A stretch of 41,148 nt of DNA from Natrialba chahannaoensis JCM 10990 (lineage in GTDB: Archaea > Halobacteriota > Halobacteria > Halobacteriales > Natrialbaceae). The position numbers and the translations under genes are program-made. Shown here one piece after another: positions 33,039 to 41,063 of this stretch. The first letter of the stretch is position 1. The number at the start of each line of letters is the position of its first letter. The notes under the pieces were generated by a model. The model was given only the letters and a program-made list of their open reading frames with translations, did not search any database and was not told where the DNA came from. Location of the stretch: NCBI RefSeq assembly GCF_000337135.1, contig NZ_AOIN01000067.1:16084-57231 (forward strand), in the 5' to 3' direction.

Positions 33039-33329
33039 ATGCCAGAGGATGTCCTCTTTAAATTCGAACAACAGTTGAGCCGTGACGAGATCGCTGACTA
33101 CCTGCACGCCGCAGCCGACAATCTAGAACAGGGTGACGATATCACTCTCTCGGCAGGCTCGGATTCCGTCACTATGTCACCACCTGCAAATCCAACGTTC
33201 GAGATCAAGGCCGAACACGAGTACTCGAACGAATCCGACCCCGGCGAACTCAGCATCGAGTTCGAACTCGAGTGGAAAAAGGGAGCAGACACTGACGACT
33301 CGACGGATGGTTCGTTGCAGATCGAGTGA
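33039..33329 (+). CDS. Amphi-Trp domain-containing protein
   Basis: This 96-residue acidic protein fits the haloarchaeal amphi-Trp family: it starts MPEDVLFKFEQQLSRDEIAD, has LEQGDDITLSAGSDSVTM, then PPANPTFEIKAEHE and the closing SIEFELEWKKG. Function is unknown; members also occur in bacteria as small standalone proteins. The frame stays open far upstream but without family similarity. The ATG at 33039 is about 27 bp after TCTATACTG, supporting a leaderless start there. The tail (ADTDDSTDGSLQIE) is disordered. Confidence 0.88.
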   Translation: MPEDVLFKFEQQLSRDEIADYLHAAADNLEQGDDITLSAGSDSVTMSPPANPTFEIKAEHEYSNESDPGELSIEFELEWKKGADTDDSTDGSLQIE

Positions 33330-33426
33330 TCTGAGACTGAAATCCGTCTACAGAACAGCTGCCTACCAGATACAGATTGCTGCCTACCGAGAATACTGCA
33401 CCGTCTAACTACCAACTCGGCTCAGA

Positions 33427-33969
33427 TCAGAGTTTGACGACCCACACCCGAAACGACGACGGTAACCCATACACCGTCTGAAAGACAGCGTCGATGAACT
33501 GCCCGATCCGGTTCGGGTCTGCTTTTGCGCTGACGTGGACGTTGACGCCGTCAGCATCTTCGGGTCGGGTAATCTCCTCGATCTTGAACACCGGAAAGTC
33601 GTTCAACAGTTGTTTCAGCCGGTCAAGTTCCTGGTCAGTGCAATCGAGGTTGATCGTGCCGTCGCCGAACTGCAGCCACGGAACACCAAGTGACGGGTCG
33701 AGATCTACTTCCAGGTTCTCCTCGTCCTCTTTTTCACTTCCATTCTCATCCTCACCCTCACCCACACCCTCACTCCCCGCCCTGCTTCCGTCATCGTCAC
33801 CAGCATCGTCGCTCTCGAGTGCCGTCTCAGTATCAGTCGTACTCGAGTCGAACACGCTTTCATCCGCTTCGAACGTGACGAACCCGCTCGCACGCGTTCG
33901 GTGTGCCGTGATAGCGTCGACGTACAGCTTCCGACGTGCTGCGGGCGCTTCGGCATCGAATCTGGTCAT
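33427..33969 (-). CDS. Uncharacterised acidic two-part protein
   Basis: This 180-residue protein has an N-terminal part (about 1-38; [20 protein letters not shown]), a disordered acidic linker of about 60 residues ([20 protein letters not shown]), and a C-terminal alpha/beta domain (about 100-180) with [20 protein letters not shown] and ending [11 protein letters not shown] recognise no named family; haloarchaeal proteins of this general layout are common. The ATG lies back to back with adk, 59 bp away. Its promoter (GGCTTAAAG on the minus strand) overlaps the adk one. Soluble, no cysteines, function unknown. Confidence 0.75.
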   Translation of the reverse strand: MTRFDAEAPAARRKLYVDAITAHRTRASGFVTFEADESVFDSSTTDTETALESDDAGDDDGSRAGSEGVGEGEDENGSEKEDEENLEVDLDPSLGVPWLQFGDGTINLDCTDQELDRLKQLLNDFPVFKIEEITRPEDADGVNVHVSAKADPNRIGQFIDAVFQTVYGLPSSFRVWVVKL

Positions 33970-33984
33970 ACAGCAGTAGATGTG

Positions 33985-34005
33985 CCCGTTTCTTTAAGCC
34001 TTTAT
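33985..34005. promoter_or_regulatory. Overlapping bidirectional TATA region between adk and a divergent gene
   Basis: TTTCTTTAAGCC on the plus strand lies about 33 bp before adk. Its complement GGCTTAAAG lies about 25 bp before the divergent ATG at 33969. CTTTAAG is near-symmetric, so one AT-rich core could serve both directions. Confidence 0.55.
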
Positions 34006-34028
34006 GCGCTGGGGCTGAACGAGCAGAT

Positions 34029-34664
34029 ATGGCACAGCCACGAATCTTGATTCTCGGGGCTCCCGGGGCAGGCAAAGGGACACAGAGTGCAAATATCACC
34101 GACGAATTCGACGTCGAACACGTCACGACCGGTGATGCGCTCCGTTCGAACAAGCAGATGGATATCTCCGAGATGGACACGGAGTACGACACCCCTGGCG
34201 AGTACATGGATCAGGGCGAACTCGTCCCCAACGAGGTCGTCAACGCCATCGTCGACGAGGCGCTCTCGCAAGCCGACGGCTTCGTCCTCGATGGCTACCC
34301 GCGAAATCTGGAGCAGGCAGAGGAACTCGAGGACATGACTGATCTCGACGTTGTGCTCTACCTGGACGTTAGCGAGGAGGAACTCGTCCACCGTCTTACC
34401 GGTCGTCGAATGGATCCCGAGACTGGTGAAATCTACCACGTCGAGTATAATCCGCCGGAGGATTCTGAAATCGAGGACCGCCTCGAACAGCGCGAGGACG
34501 ACACCGAGGAGACCGTTCGTGAACGGCTCCGCGTGTACCGAGAGAACACGGAACCAGTTGTGGAGTACTACGACGACCAGGGGACACTCGAGCGCGTCGA
34601 CGGCGAACAGGCACCTGACGAGGTCTGGGAGTCGGCCAAAGAAACGATCGAATCGGCAACGTAG
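34029..34664 (+). CDS. adk: Adenylate kinase
   Basis: This 211-residue enzyme interconverts ATP + AMP and two ADP in the cytoplasm. The P-loop is GAPGAGKGT (residues 10-18), the AMP-binding region is [10 protein letters not shown], the signature [13 protein letters not shown] is the conserved DGxPR motif, and the LID begins [16 protein letters not shown]. It is a bacterial-type Adk with a complete LID lacking zinc cysteines. In many archaea adk follows secY and precedes DUF106-cmk-truB; here the two pilin-like genes lie between adk and DUF106. The frame extends upstream, but MAQPRIL at 34029 matches the family start. Confidence 0.96.
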   Translation: MAQPRILILGAPGAGKGTQSANITDEFDVEHVTTGDALRSNKQMDISEMDTEYDTPGEYMDQGELVPNEVVNAIVDEALSQADGFVLDGYPRNLEQAEELEDMTDLDVVLYLDVSEEELVHRLTGRRMDPETGEIYHVEYNPPEDSEIEDRLEQREDDTEETVRERLRVYRENTEPVVEYYDDQGTLERVDGEQAPDEVWESAKETIESAT

Positions 34665-34676
34665 ACGAACTACGCA

Positions 34677-36161
34677 CTATCTCCCGCGATTGTCGATGTT
34701 TACTTCGTGATGAGCGACGTTGAGATAGGTTAGCTGCGGCGGCAGTGAGTAGGTTTCTGGGTACAGGTCGATGTCGTTGTTCTCGAGCTCGTCGTCGTAC
34801 TCGAAGTTGACTGAGGCGGAGTGGACGTTTGCCGACGATGCAATGAGTGCACCAGTGAAGTCGACGTTCGACTGCATGCAGACCTGCTCTGAACACTGTC
34901 CCTGGTGGAACACCTCGTTCTCCGTATCGCCCCAGGGTTCATCACGCGGTGCATAGATTGTTCCGTGGAAGGAAGACTTCCCTGGCCCAATGCCAACGTG
35001 AGTATCCGAAGTCCCGTACAACTGCAACTGACCTGCGTTCCCGTCCGTTACGGAAATGTTTCCGCCTTCGATATCGAAATGGCCCGTCGTATACATTCGC
35101 AGTTCGTGATCCGTGCCGCCGGGGTCCGCCACAAGCTCTCCTTCGATACTCGTATTTCCATCGGCGATGATTGTCGTATTCCCGGCTGACGTATCGACGA
35201 CCAGTTCGTCTTCACTGTCGATCGTAATTTCGTCCTCGAAGTACGTCTTGTTGCCGGCGATGGTTCCGTCTGTCGTCGGAAGTGAATCGTCGTCTTCGTG
35301 GTCGTCGATCATCTCCTCGATAATGGGATCAAGTTCGGGCATCGCCCCCTCTCTGACTGTTCCATCTTCGACATCTGCGTTATCGAAGTCGTCGAAGTTT
35401 TCGGAGACGACGATACCGTCCTCGAACGCTTCGTCGACGCTCAGGTAGCCCACCTGAACTTCGACGGTCTGGGTATCGTGATCGATGTTTCGGACGACCG
35501 TGTCGCCTGCCTGTTGCTCGAAGTACGACTCCCAGCCGCGATAGTACTCGCTCTGAACGGTGATCGTGACACTCTCGTTCTCTACGACAGACGATTCGCG
35601 AAACGTTTCCGTCTCCTCGTGGCTGATACCGACGCTCCCGGTACCGAGGTCCTGTTCGCCGCTTACCGTCACCACCGGCAATGTCAGCGTCTCAGTGGTC
35701 CGCTCGTAGTAGATCGGCGGAGAGGAGAGGACTCGCGTTTCGTTGCCAGTTTCGCGGAAGACGCTTCCCGCCTGATATGCCAGGATAGTCCCGTCCTCAC
35801 CCTCGTATTCGATCGTTCCGATGGTGAGATTGATATCGTCGTCGAGTGCATCCGAGGAGACGGTGATGTTCCCAGTCTCTTTCTTTACGATTGCACCGTC
35901 GTTACCGACCTCGAGATCCATCGACTGCAGTACATCAGCATTTGATGAGGCGGTACTCATCTGCTGGCTCAGTTCGACGAACGCGGTTTCGACGCGCTCC
36001 TGCTCGGAACTCTGCTCGAGACTGGTAACAGTCTCGCCGGCGACGAGAAAGAGACCCGTACTAACTGTTGCAACCATCCCGATCAATATCACAAACCCAA
36101 GCATAGCGGACTGTGCCCGTGATGACTGCTGGAATTGAGCACCCACACTCTGTCTAACCAT
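34677..36161 (-). CDS. Pilin-like envelope protein, DUF7289-type (first of two paralogues)
   Basis: This 494-residue protein has one N-terminal hydrophobic helix, AMLGFVILIGMVATVSTGLF (about residues 19-38), preceded by RAQS, like archaeal type IV pilin-like proteins; a prepilin peptidase may or may not cut here. The ectodomain is acidic and Thr-rich. A C-terminal domain (about 300-480) reads as a beta-rich fold with the conserved IYAP motif (FHGTIYAP) and the close PPQLTYLNVAHHEV. I relate it to the haloarchaeal DUF7289/DUF7305 families from memory. It ends 12 bp after adk, tail to tail. It shares gene order and many motifs with the gene at 36457. Confidence 0.82.
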   Translation of the reverse strand: MVRQSVGAQFQQSSRAQSAMLGFVILIGMVATVSTGLFLVAGETVTSLEQSSEQERVETAFVELSQQMSTASSNADVLQSMDLEVGNDGAIVKKETGNITVSSDALDDDINLTIGTIEYEGEDGTILAYQAGSVFRETGNETRVLSSPPIYYERTTETLTLPVVTVSGEQDLGTGSVGISHEETETFRESSVVENESVTITVQSEYYRGWESYFEQQAGDTVVRNIDHDTQTVEVQVGYLSVDEAFEDGIVVSENFDDFDNADVEDGTVREGAMPELDPIIEEMIDDHEDDDSLPTTDGTIAGNKTYFEDEITIDSEDELVVDTSAGNTTIIADGNTSIEGELVADPGGTDHELRMYTTGHFDIEGGNISVTDGNAGQLQLYGTSDTHVGIGPGKSSFHGTIYAPRDEPWGDTENEVFHQGQCSEQVCMQSNVDFTGALIASSANVHSASVNFEYDDELENNDIDLYPETYSLPPQLTYLNVAHHEVNIDNRGR

Positions 36162-36456
36162 AGCATTCTCGCTTATTCGTCAGTACATGAATCGCGTCGT
36201 TCGATCACACTATTCAGAACAGTTTAGATTCGTTTTTCGATACTCATTTGAATCGGTAAGACCGCAATTTTGCTGTCGCTCGTGGCCGATACTCGAGTGC
36301 GCGCTTTTGAACGATCGCAGTTCTCACGAAAACACGGTTCTGTACCACGAAACCTGCGTTGGCGGTTTTCAACGGGAATCAGCTGGACGGAACGAGTATT
36401 GCCAGACGGTTACGGAAGCGAAATCAGACGAGAAACGAACTGGAGAGGTGAGACGA
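36162..36456. other. Intergenic region between the two pilin-like genes
   Basis: This 295-bp stretch of lower GC holds the presumed promoter of the downstream gene. Minus-strand AATAAGC near 36171-36178 is AT-rich but too close to the ATG for a normal TATA. No gene seen. Confidence 0.4.
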
Positions 36457-37944
36457 TTACGAGTCGACAGCGACGTTGTGTTTTACAACGTTCAGATACG
36501 TAATCTGTGGTGGGAGTTGTCCACCGTTCTCCATCCGCGGCTCGAAGTCCGTGAGATCGCTATCGTGCCAGATCTCGCTGTTTCCGCCGCTAATATCGAC
36601 AGTTCCAGTGACAACTGAACCATAGATATCTGCGGTCCCGCCACCGCCATCGGATTTGACAGTCCCACCTGGTGCGTAAATGATTCCCTCGTAGTGATCG
36701 TTTCCACCGAGTTGCATCTCGAAGTCGCTGGTGCCGTAGACTTGGAGATATCTGGCGTGCAGGTTCGATTCGTCGGGTTCACTTCCCTGACCTGCTCCCG
36801 GACTGTACGCAGACTCACCAACGTACATATCAGCGTTCAAATCGAAGCTACCGTTGGTGTAGAACTGTACTTCGCCCGCAGTTTCTTCCCATCCATCGAC
36901 CCGAATCTCATCATAAATCTCGAGATTCCCGTCTACGACAACTGTAATATTCCCGTTGGACACGTCAAACTCGTTTACATCGTATGATGTGGTATCGAAG
37001 CTGTCGCCCACATAGTACTTACCTGCTGTAATCTGTTGTGAATCCGTGGGGAGTTCGTCGTACTCGGTCTCTGCGTTCTTGACCATCGACTCGATCTCGC
37101 TATCGATCGGATCGATGTCTACCTCGTCGCCGTACATCTTATTACCGTGTATTCCAGCGTTGGGGTTGTTCGGTTCGGCTGGTTTCTCGTCCGAGACAAC
37201 TGTGTTTTCGAAAACAGCCTCGATGCCAGTGTAGCCTAATTTGACCGTGACGTAGCCATGCGTTTCGTTAATCGCTGCCGATTCTGTGATGGCATTTTCA
37301 CCTGCTTGTCGCTCGAAGTAGTCTTCCCACCCTTTGTAGTATTGGCTCGTGATATTGATTGTCACGACATCGTTCTCGATAACGTCACTATCACTGATCA
37401 GTGTCGTTCCATCATGATCTAACTGCATACTCCCGGAGTCGAGTACTCCCTCGTCGTCGAGTTCGACAACTGGGAACGTGAGTGTTTGATCTTCGAAGTG
37501 TACCGGTGGTGCAGACACTACTCGAGTTTGGTCCATCGTCTCTCGGAACACACCACCTGCCTGATAGGCTATTCGATCGCCGTTTTCTCCCTCATACTCG
37601 ATTGCACCGATTGAGATGTTTTCATCGAACGACGAGCCGTATATGTGGATCTTGCCGGTGTCTTTCAGCACCATCGCACCGTTCTCACCGGCCTCGATAT
37701 CCATCGACTGGGTGATGTCACTGTTCATCGCAGTCGAGGACAGTTGTTGGCTCATCTCGACGAACGCTTGCTCGACGCGCTCTGTCTCTGCTTGCTGTTC
37801 TGCCCCCGTTATCGTCTCGCCGGCAACGAGCAAGACACCGACACTAACTGCTGCGACCATCCCGACCAACAGGACGAAGCCAAGCAGTGCCGACTGCCCG
37901 CGCTGCGAGACAGCGCCCCACCTGCAGCAGTCTCGTCCGATCAT
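36457..37944 (-). CDS. Pilin-like envelope protein, DUF7289-type (second paralogue)
   Basis: This 495-residue protein resembles the neighbour at 34677 along its whole length. Both have an N-terminal hydrophobic helix (here ALLGFVLLVGMVAAVSVGVL), VEQAFVEMSQQLSS, QSMDIEAGENGAMVLKDTG, an IYAP motif (YEGIIYAPGG) and the close PPQITYLNVVKHNVAVD. It is a cell-envelope protein of pilin-like architecture, exact role unknown. The frame starts at 37956, but I prefer the ATG at 37944: a TATA-like TTTTATTATAC is centred 27 bp upstream of it, giving a leaderless transcript. Two cysteines (CC) after MIGRD are odd for this family and precede the helix. Confidence 0.82.
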   Translation of the reverse strand: MIGRDCCRWGAVSQRGQSALLGFVLLVGMVAAVSVGVLLVAGETITGAEQQAETERVEQAFVEMSQQLSSTAMNSDITQSMDIEAGENGAMVLKDTGKIHIYGSSFDENISIGAIEYEGENGDRIAYQAGGVFRETMDQTRVVSAPPVHFEDQTLTFPVVELDDEGVLDSGSMQLDHDGTTLISDSDVIENDVVTINITSQYYKGWEDYFERQAGENAITESAAINETHGYVTVKLGYTGIEAVFENTVVSDEKPAEPNNPNAGIHGNKMYGDEVDIDPIDSEIESMVKNAETEYDELPTDSQQITAGKYYVGDSFDTTSYDVNEFDVSNGNITVVVDGNLEIYDEIRVDGWEETAGEVQFYTNGSFDLNADMYVGESAYSPGAGQGSEPDESNLHARYLQVYGTSDFEMQLGGNDHYEGIIYAPGGTVKSDGGGGTADIYGSVVTGTVDISGGNSEIWHDSDLTDFEPRMENGGQLPPQITYLNVVKHNVAVDS

Positions 37945-37964
37945 TGTCCACTGCATTGACTATC

Positions 37965-37977
37965 AGTATAATAAAAC
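37965..37977 (-). promoter_or_regulatory. TATA element of the second pilin-like gene
   Basis: Minus-strand GTTTTATTATACT is centred about 27 bp before the ATG at 37944 and only about 15 bp before the first ATG at 37956, which argues for the second start. Confidence 0.65.
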
Positions 37978-38093
37978 GTTCGCATAGTAGGACTCAATTA
38001 TAATTCTACTGTCAGCTGTGGGGGGTGTTCCGGGTCGGACGGTCGAAGATAAACACTTGTATACCGAACCTGCCCTAGCCCTAGCATACCCAG

Positions 38094-39050
38094 ATGACAC
38101 GGACAGCCGAAAAGATCAATTCACTCGTTCGGGAGGACTCCTCGATGACCGACGCACTCGAGTCCATCCGGGCGACAGCCGACGAAAACGGCGGCGAAGT
38201 CCAGTGGGGCGACGTCAGCGACGACTTGACGAGCGGCCAGTGGGGTCGACTGATCGAGAAAGGCGTATTGGTCGACGGCAACGAGGGCTTCGAAATCGCC
38301 GACCGCGAAGCCTACGATGAGGCGCTCGACGGCGACGGAAGCGGTTCGGCCTTCCCCGACGCAGATGTTGATATCGACGCGGAAGCATCCAAGTGGTCCC
38401 AGTGGGACAAACTCGCCGGGGTTGGCTCGCTTTTGTTGATGTTCGGCTACTGGCTCGACCCCGTTCGGGACACAGTTGGCGGGACGCTCAATCTCCTGCT
38501 CGGTCCGCTCGACGCCGCATTGCCGTTCTACGCTGTCATCCTCTCTGTTGCACTCCTGACGGGGCTCTACTCCACGCTCTTGCAGGCGAACCTGATGAAC
38601 CCCGAGGTGCTCGGCAAGTACCAAAAGCGGATGAAAGCGATGCAGGACAAACAGCAGGATGTCCGCGACCGCAAGAAGGAAGCCGAAGAACGCGGCGCGA
38701 GCGAGGCTGAACTCGAGCAACTCGAGAACGAACTTGAGCAGGTCCGCGAAGAGCAGATGGAAGCGATGGCCGAGAACATGGGGATGTTCAAAGAGCAGAT
38801 CCGCCCGATGGTCTGGATCATGCTATTTACCATTCCCATCTTCCTGTGGATGTACTGGAAGATTCACGATGGAAACGTCGCCGGTGCCGAGTGGACGGTC
38901 GTGATGCCAATCGTTGGTGTCGTTGACTGGACCGACGGTGTCATCGGCCCGATGCCGGCCTGGATTCTCTGGTACTTCCTGTGCTCGATGGGCTTTACCC
39001 AGCTGCTCCGGAAGTCGCTAAATATCGACATGACGCCGTCGACTACCTAA
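38094..39050 (+). CDS. DUF106/EMC3-type membrane insertase homologue
   Basis: This 318-residue membrane protein is an archaeal member of the DUF106 (EMC3/TMCO1/Get1, YidC superfamily) membrane-insertion family. An N-terminal halophilic cytosolic extension (about 1-95) has the layout of a small helical domain. Three main hydrophobic segments follow: about 100-120, 148-170 and 236-255 plus a C-terminal helix. A cytosolic coiled coil (EAELEQLENELEQVREEQME) sits between helices, as expected. The motif FKEQIRPMVWIMLFTIPIFL matches the family. The adk-DUF106-cmk-truB neighbourhood is widespread in archaea. A TATA-like CTTGTATACC lies about 33 bp upstream. Confidence 0.92.
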   Translation: MTRTAEKINSLVREDSSMTDALESIRATADENGGEVQWGDVSDDLTSGQWGRLIEKGVLVDGNEGFEIADREAYDEALDGDGSGSAFPDADVDIDAEASKWSQWDKLAGVGSLLLMFGYWLDPVRDTVGGTLNLLLGPLDAALPFYAVILSVALLTGLYSTLLQANLMNPEVLGKYQKRMKAMQDKQQDVRDRKKEAEERGASEAELEQLENELEQVREEQMEAMAENMGMFKEQIRPMVWIMLFTIPIFLWMYWKIHDGNVAGAEWTVVMPIVGVVDWTDGVIGPMPAWILWYFLCSMGFTQLLRKSLNIDMTPSTT

Positions 39051-39083
39051 CACGGAAACGCAATCGCCTCCGTCGGGTATCGA

Positions 39084-39118
39084 TCGTCTGTCGTTTGTCG
39101 TCTGTCGTCCGCCGTCCG
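39084..39118 (+). repeat. Heptanucleotide tandem repeat (TCGTYTG x5)
   Basis: Five consecutive 7-bp units follow the DUF106 stop: TCGTCTG, TCGTTTG, TCGTCTG, TCGTCCG and CCGTCCG. Together with the array at 1933 it is the second heptamer array placed just after a gene end. Confidence 0.85.
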
Positions 39119-39284
39119 CTTCTTGTGTACACCCGTCTTTCACCCTTCGTGATACTCTCCACACGGCTGTACCGATCGTTCTCTGCCACCACCGTCGCCG
39201 CTACTGCCATCTCGAGACTTCCGTTTCCTCACTCTCACTCCACCGATTCAAAACCCATTTTACCCGGCACGGCACAGATTACAT

Positions 39285-39860
39285 ATGTTACTGACCGTCT
39301 CTGGCCCGCCAGGCAGCGGGAAGAGCACGACCGCTGAATTGCTCGCTGACGCGTTTGATCTCGACCACATCAGCGGCGGCGACATCTTCCGCCAGCTCGC
39401 AGACGAACGCGGCTACACCCCACTCGAGTTTAACAAACTCGCAGAGGAGAACGACCAGATCGACCGCGACCTCGACCGGCGGCTCCGTGAAATTGCTGTC
39501 GAGGAAGACGACCTGGTACTCGAGTCCCGACTGGCCGGCTGGCTTGCCGGCGACCACGCCGACTTTCGGTTCTGGCTCGATGCGCCGCCGGCGGTTCGTG
39601 GCGAGCGAATCGGCGAGCGCGAGGACAAAGATCCAGCCCGCGCAACGGAGGAAACCCAGGCCCGTGAGGCGAGCGAGGCCCAGCGCTACGAGGAGTACTA
39701 CGGCGTCGACATCCGCGATCTGACCATCTACGACCTCTCGGTCAACACGGCTCGCTGGGAGCCCGACGCGGTCCTCGACATGCTCGTCACGGCCGTTGAA
39801 GAGTACGACGCCACGGGTGACGAAGGACAGGCGACCGTCCCTCTCGAGTACGATATCTAG
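39285..39860 (+). CDS. cmk: Cytidylate kinase, archaeal type
   Basis: This 191-residue enzyme phosphorylates CMP and dCMP for nucleotide supply. The P-loop is GPPGSGKST (residues 7-15) and [20 protein letters not shown] the next conserved segment. [11 protein letters not shown] contains the substrate-binding Arg, and [14 protein letters not shown] is near the end. It is shorter than bacterial Cmk, as usual in archaea. It sits two bases before truB. The 234-bp leader region holds the heptamer repeat and TATTTTAC-like promoter sequence (CCCATTTTACC, about 39254). Confidence 0.95.
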   Translation: MLLTVSGPPGSGKSTTAELLADAFDLDHISGGDIFRQLADERGYTPLEFNKLAEENDQIDRDLDRRLREIAVEEDDLVLESRLAGWLAGDHADFRFWLDAPPAVRGERIGEREDKDPARATEETQAREASEAQRYEEYYGVDIRDLTIYDLSVNTARWEPDAVLDMLVTAVEEYDATGDEGQATVPLEYDI

Positions 39861-39861
39861 C

Positions 39862-40818
39862 ATGACCCAACGCCAGCGTCTCCGCCCCGCTCCGGGCGAC
39901 CGCACACCAGCCGAACTCCTGCAGTTCGGTGTCGTCAACCTCGATAAGCCACCCGGCCCGTCCTCACACCAGGTTAGCGGCTGGCTTCGTGATGCCGTCG
40001 CAGACGCGCTGGCTGAGGCTGATCACGGTGGGGACAGCGATAGCGACAATGACACCACACCAACGATCGACCAGGCCGCCCACGCCGGCACGCTCGATCC
40101 CAAAGTAACCGGCTGTCTCCCGACCATGCTCGGCGACGCAACCCGGCTCGCACAGGTGTTCCTTGAGGGTCACAAGGAGTACGTCGCGGTACTCGAGTGC
40201 CACGGTTCGATTCCGTCGGACGTCAAGTCGACGATCGCCGAATTCGAGGGGCCGATCTACCAGAAGCCGCCACGAAAGAGTGCGGTGTCACGCCGGCTCC
40301 GCGTGCGCGAGATTTACGATCTAGAGATCCTTGAACAGGGCGATCGGCAGTTGCTGTTGCGGATGCGCTGTGAGAGTGGCACCTACGTCCGAAAGCTCTG
40401 TCACGACCTTGGGTTGGCACTCGGTACTGGCGGACACATGGGTCATCTGCGACGGACGGCAACCTCACCGTTTGACGATACGGACCTCTACACTGCAACG
40501 GAGTTCCTCGATGCGCTCGCGTTCTGGCTCGAGGACGACGATCCAAGCCTGCTGTACGACATCGTCGATCCCGCCGAGCGGATTCTCGAGGAGATTCCCC
40601 GTCTCGTAATCGACTCGACGGCTGCTCGGGAGGTCGCAGAGGGGGCACCGGTCTACGCACCGGGGGTGCGGGAGGTTGTAGCCGACACCGCACTCGAGCG
40701 CGGTGATCTCGTCGCCTGTTATACACAGGTTGGGTCGGCGGTCTGTCTCGGCGAGGTCGTTGGCGATCCCGACGCAGAATCTGGTGTCGTCGTCGACCTA
40801 GAGCGGGTTCTCGTCTGA
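39862..40818 (+). CDS. truB: tRNA/rRNA pseudouridine synthase TruB/Cbf5 family
   Basis: This 318-residue protein is the archaeal TruB/Cbf5 enzyme, which makes pseudouridine in rRNA (with H/ACA RNPs) or tRNA position 55. The catalytic Asp79 is in HAGTLDPKVTG. GVVNLDKPPGPSSHQVSGWL precedes it, with a 15-residue acidic insert (DHGGDSDSDNDTTPTID) just before the active site that is absent from many homologues. KPPRKSAVSRRLRVREIYDL is conserved, and a PUA domain occupies the C-terminus (about 240-318). ATG at 39862 is preferred to in-frame upstream ATGs because it follows the cmk stop by one base. Confidence 0.95.
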   Translation: MTQRQRLRPAPGDRTPAELLQFGVVNLDKPPGPSSHQVSGWLRDAVADALAEADHGGDSDSDNDTTPTIDQAAHAGTLDPKVTGCLPTMLGDATRLAQVFLEGHKEYVAVLECHGSIPSDVKSTIAEFEGPIYQKPPRKSAVSRRLRVREIYDLEILEQGDRQLLLRMRCESGTYVRKLCHDLGLALGTGGHMGHLRRTATSPFDDTDLYTATEFLDALAFWLEDDDPSLLYDIVDPAERILEEIPRLVIDSTAAREVAEGAPVYAPGVREVVADTALERGDLVACYTQVGSAVCLGEVVGDPDAESGVVVDLERVLV

Positions 40819-40849
40819 GGCGCAGTGCCCATGACAATCTGAAACGACA

Positions 40850-40858
40850 CGCTTAAAC
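40850..40858 (+). promoter_or_regulatory. TATA element of tRNA-Pro
   Basis: CGCTTAAAC lies about 30 bp before the 5' end of tRNA-Pro, suggesting its own transcription start shortly before the tRNA. Confidence 0.5.
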
Positions 40859-40883
40859 AGCAGACACTCATCGTATCACGTGC

Positions 40884-40954
40884 GGGACCGTGGGGTAGTG
40901 GTATCCTCTGCGGATGGGGTCCGTAGGACCCGAGTTCAATTCTCGGCGGTCCCA
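40884..40954 (+). tRNA. tRNA-Pro (GGG)
   Basis: A 71-nt cloverleaf can be drawn: acceptor stem GGGACCG with CGGTCCC and discriminator A, D-loop TAGTGGTA, anticodon stem TGCGG/CCGTA with loop ATGGGGT and anticodon GGG, and T-arm CCGAG-TTCAATT-CTCGG. No intron is present and CCA is not encoded. It lies 65 bp after truB. Confidence 0.96.
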
Positions 40955-41063
40955 CTCGAAATTATCTAAGTGTTCAACTCTTAGACTCTCAACCCCTCGA
41001 GAGTGCCGAAAATCCAATTCTCGCTTTCAGTATATTACCACATAGCCGACAGCATAGTAGGGG
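40955..41063. other. Short intergenic region with a promoter for the last gene
   Basis: TATATTA at 41031-41037 lies about 30-40 bp upstream of the possible GTG starts of the partial gene. An imperfect CTCTCAA/CTCGAGAG region precedes it. Nothing else is seen. Confidence 0.4.

Noticed and set aside
36187-36618. 143-codon plus-strand frame overlapping the second pilin-like gene
   Set aside because: Half of it lies antisense to the pilin-like gene, and the rest is promoter-like AT-rich DNA.
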